Part shown: positions 30,589 to 43,400 of the stretch, piece by piece
Layout of the letters: every line of letters begins with the position of its first letter
Position numbering within the stretch: the stretch's first letter is position 1
The notes under the pieces: model-generated
Databases searched by the model: none
Told to the model about the DNA's origin: nothing
What the model saw: the letters and a program-made list of their open reading frames with translations, nothing else
Position numbers and translations under genes: made by a program
Origin: Naegleria lovaniensis
Taxonomy: Eukaryota; Heterolobosea; Eutetramitea; Acrasida; Naegleriidae
NCBI RefSeq assembly: GCF_003324165.1
Contig: NW_025407851.1
Span: 186,001 to 250,000 of the forward strand
Direction of reading: 5' to 3'
Length of the DNA stretch: 64,000 bases

Positions 30589-31910
30589 CTAGCTACAATC
30601 CACAACAATTTTTCCTATTTTATCCCCTGAGAAAATTTTCATCAATGCTTTTGGAATATTTTCAAAGCCTTTGACCGTGGTTTCGAGGGCTTTGATTTTA
30701 CCTTCCTTCACCCATTTTGCTAGATCTCTCATACTCTCATCGTATCTATCGTAATAAGACGTCACCAAAAATCCTTTCACTGTCAATTCTCTCACCACAT
30801 AGAGTGAATTCATTCTTGGACCTGTTTCCATTCCGTCCTCATTGTATTGACTGAATAGAAAAATCGAACATGATCCATACATACTGTGCAAACAAACACT
30901 CACCTGATTGCTCCACATAAAGAAATTCTTCCATACTTGTTCATACACAATGAAACAGCATCTAAAACATAACCTCCAACGTTGTCAAAGAAACAATCAA
31001 CGCCTCCATTGGGCGATACTTTTTCGATGGCTTGTTTCAATGAGATGGTATGAGGATATTGTTTGTAATTAATAATCTCATCAAAACCAATGGATTTAAG
31101 CTCTTTTGCACTCTCTTCGGATCCACCAGAAATTCCAATCACAAAACACCCCTTTAGCTTGGCAATTTGACCAACCTTAAACGTTTGTGTTGAAAATGGT
31201 CAAGTTCAATCCATACTTACCACACTACCGACAGCACCAGAAGCAGCACTCACAACCACAACTTCTCCCTTTTTTGGTTGACAAATATCCAAAAGACCCC
31301 AATAACTTGTGACTCCAGGCATTCCCAACACACCAAGATAATAAGAAAGTGGCACACCAAGTGATGGATCTAGCTTGACATAATCTTTCAATTCAGTGCT
31401 TTTGATTTTTACAACCTGGACTTTTTGCCATTTAAAGTATCCAAATATGTAATCCCCTTTCTTGAACTTGTTTCCCTTTCTGGATTCCAAAACTTTCACT
31501 ACACAACCACTATTCATGGGCTCGTTCAATTTAAATGCTGGAAAATAACCTTTTGGTGTTTTTGGTTGCATTCTTGCTCTCATATACGGATCAACGCTGA
31601 CGTACATTAATTGAACTAGAATAATTTCACTAAAATCATGATTATTTGATGATACATCATGCTCCAGTGGCATGTCTTGGACGAATTTAAAATTGTCGTC
31701 TTGAATCACCCCTTTCGGGAATCGGTGCAACAAGATGGCTTCACTTGTTGTTTTCATATCATGAGGACGACCTCCGCATACGAAATGAGTTGAAATAATA
31801 TCCTTCTCTCCACATTGATGAGGATCAAGGACGTTATCATGATGGCTCGGATACAAATGATGGATTACTTGTTGGATTCGTTGCTCTCGGGAGTCTTTGC
31901 CGATAAACAT
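30589..31910 (-). CDS. NADP-dependent alkenal/prostaglandin reductase-like MDR oxidoreductase
   Basis: Three exons: 31910-31221, 31175-30904 and 30850-30589 (1224 nt, 407 residues). The medium-chain reductase pattern is clear: MYVSVDPYMRARM, the cofactor loop SAASGAVGSVVGQIAKLKGC with the AASGAVG motif spanning the first intron, GISGG, FDNVGG, CGAISQYN and a final KIVVD. It lacks the catalytic and structural zinc ligands of alcohol dehydrogenases, as expected for the PTGR1/CurA subfamily, which reduces enals, enones and eicosanoids with NADPH. An N-terminal 60-residue extension precedes the domain. Location is probably cytosolic. The substrate is not predictable. Confidence 0.88.
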
Positions 31911-32139
31911 TTTTTTGATGATTGCAGCAATAAGCCTTTCTCTTTCCAGTTCAAAGGGAAATTAATAATCGTGTGAAAACAATTATTATTGGAAAGAGAC
32001 TATCTTTTAAGATCGAGATGACCCCAAACTTTTGAATTTTTCTCTCAAGAGTGTTCTGAAAACCATGAAGATGCCACGATATTGAATTGTCAAAAGTCAA
32101 TCCTTTAAAGAGACAGCAAAACACCTCTTGCCAAAACAA

Positions 32140-35100
32140 ATGCAACAACAACCAGTTACCATTTCTTCATCTGACGCAACTACACCCTACCACCACTCTC
32201 TTCCGACAAACCAAGTCATATCCTCTACAACAACAACAACTCCTCTCAAAACAACAACTTGTTTTGAGAATCGACAAGAGGATGACAAGACTGCTCTCGT
32301 ATTGGATGATGAAACATCCTCCGATGGAAGAGAAATACTTCTCAACTCGACTACTACTACAACACCTCCTCATCCATCTGTTTCTACTCATCCAATGACC
32401 ATGATGGGTATACCTCAACCAGCAGCACACTTTCAAATTCCAAAACTTGCTCTTTCTAATTTGAATAATAATAATTTCGTGATGAATCAGATGATTACCA
32501 CACCACAACAACAACAATTTTATTATATGGTAAGTCATTTCACAAATTGATTGGTTCATTATTTCAATCATTGACCACTTGGATTAGAATTCTTCCTCTA
32601 ATTTTCAATCTCCTAATGCTTTTCATATTGCCAACAACAATTATCCACAATTTCAGCAACAACAACCATCACATAATATTGTGCCAAACACTTCTCCCAA
32701 TAGCAGTCGGAGTCATCATTCTTCCAATTCCAATAATAACAACACAAACAACAATTATGGATTTCCTCCTCCAAATCATTATGGTGTCATGTATTCCACT
32801 CCTTCTCCGATGAGTACTTCTCGAAGACATCGATACATGAACAATATGATGACAACAACTTCAACACCTTCTTCACAACGATTTTCAATGACAAGTCCAA
32901 TGTCACATCGTCATCCAGTGTTGATGCATTCTGCTTCGACTCCTTCGTTGTGGCGAAATGTCAACGAAAGCAATGGAGTGCACATGGGAATGATGAACAT
33001 GAATAATACATCACAACAACCAGTGATGTATGTACACCCACCACACCAATACATGAACCATTCACAACAACTGCAGCAGTTTCAACCACAACAACAACAA
33101 CAACTGCTGAATAATAACTCTTTCCAACCAATTTCACATCCTACGACACCTGATGTCGATAGTCAACAACTAATGATGAGCTCATTGACAGCAGGAAATG
33201 GAGTCGTGACATCACAGACTGTTTCGTCCTTAGAGGAACACGCAGCAGTGGATGCTTTGTGTGAGAGACAATTCGATCGACTTTTCAACAGCGTTGGAGC
33301 ATTATTGGATGAGTCCGAAAGAGAAGTTGAACACTTGAGAATGTGGAATGAGAAAGCTTGTGAAGAAATTGATTTCTTAAATCAAGTGAGGGATAACTTG
33401 ATATTTCAATGTGAAGAATTAACAAAAGAGCTCGAAACAGAAAAAACTAACATGCTATCTAAAACCAAAGAAATTGAAACGATTAAATTCGATTTGGAAT
33501 TAAAAAATTTAGAGAATCGAAATTTTGAGAGACAAATATTTACTTTGAAACAACAAATTGTTGAATCTTTAATCGCTTAGAAACAAATCTGTCAACAAAA
33601 GAAAAACAACTGCTCAAGTTAGATGAAGATATGAGAAAAGAGGTGGAAACGATCACTCAGCGCTGGACTGAAGAAGTTAAAAGAAAGGAAAAGATGTTGA
33701 TTGATGTCGAAGAAGAGCACAAGCTCAAGACTGCTGAAGTTCTTTCTTTAACAAGAAAATTAGAAAATTGCAATATGGAGCTTGCTGATTTTAAATCCTT
33801 AAAAGATCGAATGGAAAAGCAAATCGATCAGCTAAAACTTGAAAACAAGACTTTGAAAAATAATAATGAAGGATATCTCAATATTATTGAACAACAAAAC
33901 AAGACCATCAATAGAATTAACAATTCAATTAAAGAGAAGGAGAATGATATTGACCAAAAGGAAAATGAGCGTCAAAGCATTTACTCTGAATTAATGTCTC
34001 TCAAAAGAACCTCTTCAGAAAAGGATATTGTTATGAATGAACGACAAACAGAGCTCAACATTCTTAAAAAGAAACTGGAACAAAAAGAGGAAGAGACATT
34101 GAGACTTCACACACAACTCGATCAGGAACGTGAAAAGATCAGAATTCTTCAAGAAGAAAAAGCAGAGACGAGAAATCAATTCCAAAGGGAAAAAGAAGAA
34201 AAAGATTTACTCGAGCATCAAACAAAATTGTTAGAAAACAAATTAGGAGCACTCGATAGTGGAGCTAAAGAAGCAATTCTTGAAAATGATCAACTCAAAA
34301 AAGAGAATGATGAGTATAGACAGAAACTTCAAACCTATACACAAGAAATTGATAGGTTAAACAAACAATTAATTGAATTCATTACTAAAAATTCAGATAA
34401 TGAACGAGAAGTTAAACAAAAACTGCAGGAACTCGATGACAGATCATTTACCATCCAGTCTAAAGAGAAAGAAATTCAACGATTGAATGAATGCCTTTCT
34501 GGCAAGGATGTTGAAATTTCTAAATTGACACAAGAATATCAAGACATTCAAACCAAGACCAATTCTCTCAATACTCAAATTCAGAGTTTGACCATCGACC
34601 TCAATGACTCTATGGAAGAATGTGAAAGATTGAGACAATATTTAGTACAAGAGAAAAGCTTTATCATTGAATCGGATCCAACGTTAAAGCTCGTTCTCAT
34701 GATGAAACAAGAAGGTTTCACAATCGATGACAATTTCATTGATCGAGTGAGAGGAAAATCCATTTTCAATCTTTTGAGAGCCGGCATTGGAATTGGAAAA
34801 GATAAATCCGATATCGAACGTAGAAACGAAGAAACAATTTTTGCAGAAAAAGCATTATCGAACTGGCTTACACAATTATTGCCCAACGATTACAAACCTG
34901 AACAATCACTTTATGAAAACATTTCAGATGGAGTCATGCTTTGCAAAATGATTGACACAATATTTAAGGAAGTTCAACCATGCGATCATATCAAATGTGA
35001 TCCTTCGTTATTGCGAAATCGAAGAAATGATTCAGATAATATTTCAGTTTATTTGGACTATTGTAAAAAATTGGAGCTTAAAAGTTCCTTTGAACCAAAC

Positions 35101-36033
35101 ATGATTTTCAAAGTTTTGGAGGCACAACGACACCATGACATGAATTCCGTGTTCAAAGAACGATCTCTCATTGTTTCCAATATTGCTCAAGTATTTGAAC
35201 TCTCTGTGAAATGTGCCATGACGCCACGAACAAAGCAAGAAGTGTTAACCACACTCTTTGTTGCTAAACAAGAACGTGAACAAAGTAGCCCTCTTCAATC
35301 AAGAAGTAGATCGACCTCTGTGACATTGACAAAAGTCGATCGAAGACCAAAGAGAAATAGTTTTGCATTTACAAACCTTTCTGTTCCATCATTGAGGTCA
35401 GGCACCGAAAGTGTTTCTCCAAAATCAGCATTGTTGTCGAGAGAAATGACACCACCATCATTATTTGGTTCTAACAACTCTTCTCCAGTGCATGGCTCTT
35501 CACAAGCAAGGTTGAGTATTCCTAATTTGAGTACTTTTACCATTTCTCCACGTGATAGTAGTGGTTCTGCAAGGAGTAGCAGTACAGGAACTGAAGATGA
35601 TATTTGGCTTGAACATATGATTGAAGATATGAAATTATCCATGCTCAATGAGCAACAGAAATTCTCTCTCAAATACTATTTGAACATGTCAGGTAGTTAT
35701 TTCATTAGTGAAGAACAACGTGACGAATTTATGAACTTGCTACCCAAATGCAAATTTACACAATTTGATTTTTCAGGATGTTTGCAATATTTCAACTTCT
35801 TCAGTGTGGATAAGGAAATTTGTGAAATGCTTGTACGATTATGTGAAAACAAACATGCATTGAGAGCAGACTTTAGTGGATTCAACCTGAAACCCCATAG
35901 TAAGGCATTGGAGCAGTTTATCGCAGCAACAAGTGTCAAATACTTGGTCTTGAAGGACTGTGGTTTGGACGAGCAAGAGAAGGTCGCTCTGAAACAATTC
36001 GCTAAGAAATTTGACGTTTATGTGGATGTATAA
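32140..36033 (+). CDS. Long coiled-coil protein with CH-like domain, interrupted by a frameshift
   Basis: Exon 1 is 32140-32529 (first ATG, MQQQPVTISSS) and exon 2 runs 32588-36033. The first 350 residues are Gln/Asn/Ser-rich and disordered. A coiled coil follows, but at about 33575 the frame shifts: VESLIA plus a stop in one frame, RLETNLSTKEKQLLKL continuing the heptads in another. One T missing from a T-run at about 33570 explains it, and with it the gene is about 1278 residues. Further coiled coil extends to about 34660. Next comes a calponin-homology/hook-like helical region (ALSNWLTQLLP, ENISDGVMLCKMID, VYLDYCKKLEL), a Ser-rich linker, and a C-terminal LRR-like segment. It resembles cytoskeletal linkers; the partner is unknown. 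Sequencing error versus real mutation is undecided. Confidence 0.7.
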
Positions 36034-36124
36034 GTAACTTGATTACTAAGTACAAGAATTCAAAAGATTTCTCACTACCTCACATGATTTACATTTACAT
36101 TCAACATTTATCACTTTTATTGAA

Positions 36125-38934
36125 CTATTTCTCGTCAGTGCTTTGTACATCGGTGTCAGCTTTTTTCTTTCGTGGAGTTTTGGGCTTGCGTCCTGGACTT
36201 TTCCGAGTTTTGGACTTGGCAGGTGATTTTTCTTCACTTTTGCTTGAAGATGATGGAGGTGTAGAAGGAGCATCCATCTTAATTTCTTGGACAACGGTAT
36301 TGTTGTGTTCAATAGAAAGTACAACTGTTTGTGAGGTGGATTCGCTGGTCTTTTTCTTTTTTGGAGACTTTGATTCACTTGCTTTGGCCTCTGATTTCTT
36401 CTTTTTAGATTCCTTTTTTTCCTTCTTTGGTGATTTTTCCTTCTTACTTGGCGTCCTTTTCTTTTTCGGTGAAATGACAGGAGGAGGTGTGGAAGGAGTT
36501 GATTCTATTTGTTGCTTAACTTCTTCTGCTGAAAATTCATCTTCTGATGGCAATGCATCAAAATTGATCTCTTCTTCAATGACTGTTCGTTTTCTCTTCT
36601 TCTCAAAGCTCAAGTCCGTCAATTGCTGTTGTGGAAATAGTGACGGATAGTTTGAGTGTAGGATCTTTTTTGCATTCTCTTCGAACCATTCTTGCTCGTC
36701 TGTCTGCGAATCTCTAAGCGCAGCTTTTTTGGAATTGAGTTGAATAAATTGTAGATGCAATAAATGTCCAATAAATTTGTCAAACAAAAAGTGACTATTG
36801 AAGGTAATAGATTGTGGTGCAGTGAAATCTTCTGAAGCATTAAGTAGTTTCTCCCAATCGTCTGACATCTCTTTTGTAAAGTTAATATTTGGAAAGTAAT
36901 ACCGTATTAAACTCTTAATATTTTCAATATTTTCATAAAATTTGTAAACGTCAGGAATAATCTTAATTTCACATTCTCTCAATGGTAAATGTTGCATTAA
37001 TGATAATCGCTCCTTCACATATTGTTTAGGAGTTTTAGCTGCTCTTCTAGGGCGTGACGATGGAGTAGGTGGTTCCATAATAGAGCCAGATGACTCAACA
37101 AAAGGTCTTCCAATGACTATTCTCGAAACAGCATCTGAATGCTTGGAAAAATATTGAATAGCATCCATGACTGGTTCTAAAATAGATTGATAGCTAGAGC
37201 TTCCATTTCCTCCACTCACCATTGCGCTGCCACTCCCGTATGCATTTCCAAAAATGTGAGAAGCAAAATTATGCGATTGTTGATTGAGGTTTGAATTCAA
37301 TTGATTTGGTGCCAGTGTTTGACACCCATCGTGGTCAAATCTAGATTTGTAAATGTACAAAAACCTAGAAGGATCAATTAAGTCTTGAATTTGGTCAAAA
37401 ACGAGGTTAATCCTAGCCTTTTCGCTTTTTGGCGAATTGCCCAATAAATAATCAGTAAGGAATTGGCAAAATTGTTGTGAGGTGAATTTTGTGTTCATGC
37501 CTGAAAGAACATTGTTATACAATTTTGTGAGAGACGAATTTTCATATCTCCTAAATAAATAATAATCCAACGGTGATGCCTCTCCTTGGTCTTGTAGCTC
37601 TTCTCTAGAAATTGATTCATCTGCTTTTTGACGAGTTGTTCGTCTGGTTGGCCTAGCAACTTGTTCTGTTGGAGTTGTAGGGGTGGCTGGCATGTCTTCT
37701 AATAACTTCTTTGCATCTTTTTTCATTTGAAGATATGCTAGTAGATCAAGCATGTGCACATAAATAAGTAATAGAAAGCTTCTTCGTACAATGTAAAAAT
37801 TTTTAGCATGTTCTGTAGGTTGCATGAACTGAGGGGTTGCATTACTCCCAGATGTGAATTTTTGTACCAAATTTTCGTAAAACGTCTCTTGAACAAGGTT
37901 TTGAGCTTTAGGTTGTGGGTTAAATCCTCCTGAAACATGTTTTGAGCCTTTTGTATTGGTTGAGCTGAACTTTTTTCCAACATAAAAAGTTCCGCATGAT
38001 GATTGGTGGCGTTGTTCAAACTCTTTCATGTTCACAGAAAAATCGAAGGTTAATAAATACGAGCTTGACGACAAAAGAGAATCTAAAATAAACTTGGTTT
38101 TTCCAGAGCCTTCCTCTTGCAAAAGCAGGTATAATCTAGATTTTTCAGTTTCTATTAATTTTCGAAAGCTCTCTGGAGTTAATTCTTCCTTAGACGCATG
38201 TAATACTCCCTCAGAGCTAGATGTAAAAAGTGCATGCTTCTTTTTTGTAAGCAAAGAAGGTGTTGCAAACTCCGAGTCGGTCATGTCTTGTTCATGTGAT
38301 TCAAATCTTTTTCCCAGATGCATATCAATCTCGTCACTTGAACCTTGCTCTGTAGAACACGAGATATACATTAATGGGTTTAGATCGGAGGGATTTGTAG
38401 GTAATTTCATGTTTGATATTGATTTTTGAGTTTGTTTCCATTGTCTATACTCTTTCTTAAGATTCGTCAAGTGATTGGTTAAAATTGCTTGAATATTTCC
38501 CTCTACCTTTGAACTGGCATAATCCAATGAGATAAATGTTGTTGATGATTGTTGAGATGATGATTGTGTATTATCGGAGGATGATGAAGGTGATGAGGAA
38601 GGTTGTTGATTTTTCATCAGTGCATTCGTTAATAACAAATCGGAAGTGGCTAACTGCTTCTTCTTCTTTTGTTTTTGAATTGATTTTTTCATTTTCAATA
38701 ATGCATCCCACTTCTTTCCACGTTCTTCATCGGATGTGTGCTGGTGTTGAGATGTACTCGATGTTTGTTGGGAGTTGTCATCCTTGTTTGAAGATCCAGC
38801 ATCTACTCCGAATAAATTAACAGTGATGATGACCCAACATATAATGATTCCGATTATCATACAACGATGATTGTCATCGCTATTCACAAGTTTGAATACA
38901 TACTCTTCTTGGTGCTTGATCGAGTTGCAGGCAT
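36125..38934 (-). CDS. Lysine-rich, probably nuclear protein with a P-loop-like motif
   Basis: Two exons: 38934-38904 (MPATRSSTKK) and 38802-36125, 2709 nt, 902 residues. The intron (GTATGT ... GAGTAG, 101 nt) removes what would otherwise look like an N-terminal signal peptide. Residues 1-170 are Ser/Gln/Lys-rich. At about 250 lies LLLQEEGSGKTKFILDSLL, resembling a Walker A loop and helix; following strands and helices could be an ATPase-like core, but I see no convincing Walker B. Around residue 415 is an Arg/Thr/Pro-rich insert (PTRRTTRQK). The last 120 residues alternate KKKK and SPKK blocks, as in nuclear or chromatin-associated proteins. It may be related to origin-recognition or other AAA-like nuclear factors, but I cannot name it. 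Confidence 0.6.
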
Positions 38935-39276
38935 ATTTTTTTAATATTAAATTTTTAACCGTTACGAAAATAAATTTCTTATTTGAACTGGAATTTCGTA
39001 AGCAAGGTTTAAGGCAAAGTCAATGACATCTCATCAAAATCTTAAACCTCTTGACACCAGCTCTAACTCTTCTCTTAAAATTAGAGCGTGACTAACAGAG
39101 ACAGTTTGATAGGCGTCAATTGTTTACAAAAACTCCATCCAATCGCGTAGCAGTTACCTGCAAAAATATTTGCTTTGGGTGCTTGCAATTTTTGTGTCTT
39201 TGTGAGCAAACACTCGAACTAAAGAAAAAAAAACCTCGACAACTGGCAACAGCAATCAATCACTCCTCTACCCATC
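38935..39276. other. Divergent intergenic region (shared promoter candidate)
   Basis: This 342-bp stretch lies between the start codons of the lysine-rich protein (-) and the gene at 39277 (+). It is AT-rich near 38940-38980 and includes a CCAAT at about 39136. No gene or RNA is seen. Confidence 0.4.
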
Positions 39277-40233
39277 ATGCCCAAAGAATCATCAAAACGG
39301 TCCCGTACAATCCATAACCATTCTTTTTCTGTGATCGATATGTCTCTCACCACAAGCACCACTGAGAGAATAATTACACAATTATTCAACATCAATGACA
39401 ACAACATGTTTGACAAGAAAATCGATGGTGATACCATTCGTTTGGGTACCGTTGGTCCAATGTTCGCAGGAAGAAAACAATTCAAAGTGACTCCACCCGA
39501 AGGTATTTTCAACAGGACCTCTCCATGTAGATTATTTGCGTTTTTCCGTTCAGCTGATTCAGGACAAGTAGAATCCAAATTCATTGATTGTTTGACCCAA
39601 ACAAAGATGAACAAGGACAGGTGGCGATCAGAAAAACAAGTTTTTCAAGTGTTGGGAACACGCACAGAGGTGAGATTTATGATTGAGAATGATAACAAGT
39701 GTTTTGTAAGCAATCGTAAATATCTTGTTCGTCCGACGTGGGCCTCTTTGAACGATAAGGACTATACCGAATGTTTAGATGTAGACAACCCAACAAGAAC
39801 ATTGCAAGCAATGTTTTTCAAAGAGCAGCTGAATGGTGACCTCAAGCAGAACGAGGAACCAAACCCTTCTTCAGCCAGCAATAGCCAACCACAAACAGAA
39901 TTGGTATCCAATTTGATAGCAGAGGGTCCTTCATTCGATGAGTCTCCAGATATCTCCTTTTTCAAGTGTAATGAAGAGTTGCAATCCCCAGTTGCCAGCC
40001 CTTCGTTTTCTACAGATGGTGAGATGCCAGCCATGACGCAAAGTTCGTGTTGCCTGTTTCATCCTTACCCCATGCTAACACCCTGTCTCTCATTGAACCC
40101 TAACCATTATAACAATCCTGTACAACCATTCAATCCTAATCAAGAATTAATTCTGTGTGTTTTAGATTTGGAACAGAGATTGCAAATGCTTAAAACCATG
40201 CTTTTTAGCATGTTCTTCATTCCCAATCCCTGA
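39277..40233 (+). CDS. Uncharacterised protein
   Basis: A 318-residue single-exon frame from an ATG (MPKESSKRSRTIHNH). Residues about 40-165 look like a compact beta-rich domain (RLGTVGPMFAGRKQFKV, CRLFAFFRSADSG, VFQVLGTRTEVRFMIEN, NRKYLVRPTW). The C-terminal half is Ser/Pro/Gln-rich and disordered and ends with a hydrophobic helix-like segment (LEQRLQMLKTMLFSMFFI). The basic N-terminus could be a nuclear signal. I recognise no family, and no catalytic motif is visible. It is transcribed toward the helicase gene 203 bp downstream on the same strand. Confidence 0.65.
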   Translation: MPKESSKRSRTIHNHSFSVIDMSLTTSTTERIITQLFNINDNNMFDKKIDGDTIRLGTVGPMFAGRKQFKVTPPEGIFNRTSPCRLFAFFRSADSGQVESKFIDCLTQTKMNKDRWRSEKQVFQVLGTRTEVRFMIENDNKCFVSNRKYLVRPTWASLNDKDYTECLDVDNPTRTLQAMFFKEQLNGDLKQNEEPNPSSASNSQPQTELVSNLIAEGPSFDESPDISFFKCNEELQSPVASPSFSTDGEMPAMTQSSCCLFHPYPMLTPCLSLNPNHYNNPVQPFNPNQELILCVLDLEQRLQMLKTMLFSMFFIPNP

Positions 40234-40436
40234 ACCATTCATGAAATAAAGCATTCTTTCTTCCATTCCAACATTTCGACATTACATTCCTTCAACAAAC
40301 AAAGGGACGACATATTTTTAGAAATTTTTGAAAACAAAAAAAATAACACCTATTGTTAAGCCTTCATCATCGTTGCTCTAAATTATTATCATCATCACAA
40401 GTACGAATTTAAAGAATTCCTAATTAATACAACAAC

Positions 40437-43400
40437 ATGACGGACGAATACGATACATCCTATAGAGAAGAGGAGGAGGAGGAAGAAGAAACCACCGAGC
40501 AAATTTTGGAGTCGATTGCCGAGGAAGAAGAGGTGGAAGAAGATGAAGAATTGATACAACAATCAATGCTTCCTTCTCGGAAACATCAAAAAATCAGCAT
40601 TGAAACTATAGAGCAGATTAAACAAATCGTGTCTTTCAACCAATATGACTTAATCGATGCAAAGGGTGGTTTAGATTTAGTTGTAGTAAATGGAGACCAA
40701 CTGTTAACACATTTCTTGAGAGACTCGTTAGGTAAAACCGAACTCAACAGCTCAATTTTTAAGTTAGATTGGACAAATTATGGTGGGCAATTTCTTCACT
40801 TGACATATCTTGTTGAATCCTTTATCAAGAATTTATTGGATAGAGATATGAGAATTGACGTTGTTTTCTTCGACGACACAAGCAATGATAAGTGTGTCAA
40901 AGCATCATTTCTTTTGAATCTTGCCCATGAGATTCACAAAGAAAAGAACATTCCTTTTGGTTATTTGGCTTGCAGCTTTTTGCTTGCAAAGGAAGTAATT
41001 ATTCATCACTTGTCTAAAGTTTGTGAAAGATATGTCACAAGCGAATTATTCATAGTTACTCGATTGAATGACACATGGTACAATTCAAGTTCATGGGAAA
41101 ATTTACTAACGAAAAGAAAACCCTCCTTTATCATCTCTACTCTTGCTCTACAACCTTTTGGCTTTTCAATGGATGACCTCTTTTGCACAGACAGTGTTCT
41201 TATCAAACACGTCACTGTGGCTTATGATTTGTGCTTTTATGGCAACACAGTAATCGGATTTTGTTCTGCCATTCGTGATGCTATGACTCATTCATTCAAA
41301 CCAAAGGATGCCGAAATTTTTTTAACCAAATGTTTTAACGAAGAAAGGTTTAATGAAATCTCAACATTATTCTCTGAATGTGCAATTTTCGATGATGCAA
41401 AGAATATTTCTGAAGCAAGAAATGAAATTTCAAGGTTGGTCGAAAAGGAAACCAAGGGAATTCAAGATGAATATTTCAGCAAATGGATTACAAACGCATG
41501 CTCACGAATTGAATTGATCGTGCTAGCATTGAAAGATACACTTGAGCGTCAGACTTTGTCAGTGCCAAATTCTTTATCTCTTGCCAAAATATTAACATTA
41601 TCTGTGCTAACACAATACGTTATTCCTCTCAAAGATAGAGCTCAATATTTATTGGAAAATGTTTCATCTCCTTTAATGTCCTTTAATCAGCACGTGATGC
41701 GATCAATTTTCATAGTATTGAAGCAAATTCCAACGTATATCAATCTTTATGACTTGATTGACTTTAGATTGTTCACAAAGGTGACCACATTACTATATTC
41801 AATGGGAATTCTTCAAAAGTTGACCAATGATCGCAATGACGATGAAATTTTAGCTGCACTATTGCCAACTGAGCTGCAACAAATGTTCAAGACCATTTGT
41901 ACCTGTTTAAACCCACAAAAGGCATCGTTCTCAACAGATAAGCACTGGTGGGAAACAGCTGTGAAGCCATTAGTAGCTGAAAATCCTGTCACTGAAGGAA
42001 AACCTGCTCACCCTGAATGCCTACTTCGGCAGTTATTGCCTATTGACAACGAATCGCTCAACAAACTCTTTGACGACGTCGATTTTATTTTACCTCACCA
42101 ATCAAAAGAACAATCCATTGCGCAGGTAGAAGCGCCAAAAGCCATCGAACAAGAACAAACCGATGAAGATATCGAGGATTGGGAGAAAGAAGACTGGCTG
42201 AAAGAAGAGCCACAAGAAGTTGTTGAACAAAAAGAGGAAATTCAAGAGAATCTCACTGAGGACGAGGCTAGAGAGTTGAGATTTGAAAAGTCCTATCCAC
42301 TACGAGAGCAGGAAATTAATTACTCAGTGAAGAAAGATCTCGATCAAATTCCAAATGACTTCTCTGGACCACGAACAGAATGGGAAAAACAAAAAGTTCA
42401 AGATGCCCAGAAAAGATTGCACCACTATTCAGAGTCTATTCGATCTCTCTCTGACAAGAAAGTTATTGAAACTGCAAAATCTGCTGGAGTTGAAAACACA
42501 AGTCCACAAATAGAATCAAAACCATCCAAGCCTGCTACTAAAACCAGTCAAAAGAAGGAAGCTGCTGCTTCTGCCAGTACTTCTGTGTCGTCAGCAACTC
42601 CATCCACAAAGGTTAGACTTATGATGATTGAATCTAACATCAAGAAAAGAGAAAAGGAAATCAATGAGGTAGCATCCAGGTATTCAGAGTACATTCAAAA
42701 GTTTTCAGAGTTTATGAACAAGTCGGATGAACTGAAGGAACTTGGTCCTAAGCTTGAGCCATATGAAAATCTAATCAAGCTTCTCCTTGAAGGGGTTTTT
42801 AAAGATATCAGAGTAATTCAAAACATTCAATCCACAGCAACCGATAGCTCAAAGAAAGTAGCATCTGGAAGTTCTGACAGCTACAATGCAGCAAATTTAT
42901 TGCAAGAACAAAGAATGACATGTGAAACTGTTTGGATTCAGCTTACTTTACTCAGAGCTCAATACATGGCACGAAAATTATTACTCGATAGACAAGATTT
43001 ACAAAACTCGTTGAGAAGACAAAATCAGCCAAAAAAGGGTGTTAAATTCTTAAGCTTCGGCGATGAAGACTCAATCCCAACGGACAAAAAAGAAAAAGAC
43101 GAAAAGAAAAAGAGTGCCTTGAAGAAGGATGACACCACTGCAACGGATGGTGGTAGTTCTTCACAAATTGCACAAATAAGTAACCTCTCAGGGGGAGCTG
43201 ATTTACCTCTTTACTTGTACTGGGAACCTTTTGAAATTGCAAACAGAATTTATGAAATTGTTTCCCAATTCGTCAGTGATACCTACATCTCAGACATATC
43301 CGTTTTAACTTCACCAAGTCAAGAAAAATCAGAAAAAGCGTCCAAGCCAGTCAAAAATAAGAAACCAGCAAAGGGTGACAAGAAAGAAAAAACTGAGAAA

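Noticed and set aside
38803-38887. Signal peptide of the lysine-rich protein
   Set aside because: It is better explained as intron; the frame has no ATG at its start, and splicing to MPATRSSTKK is exact.
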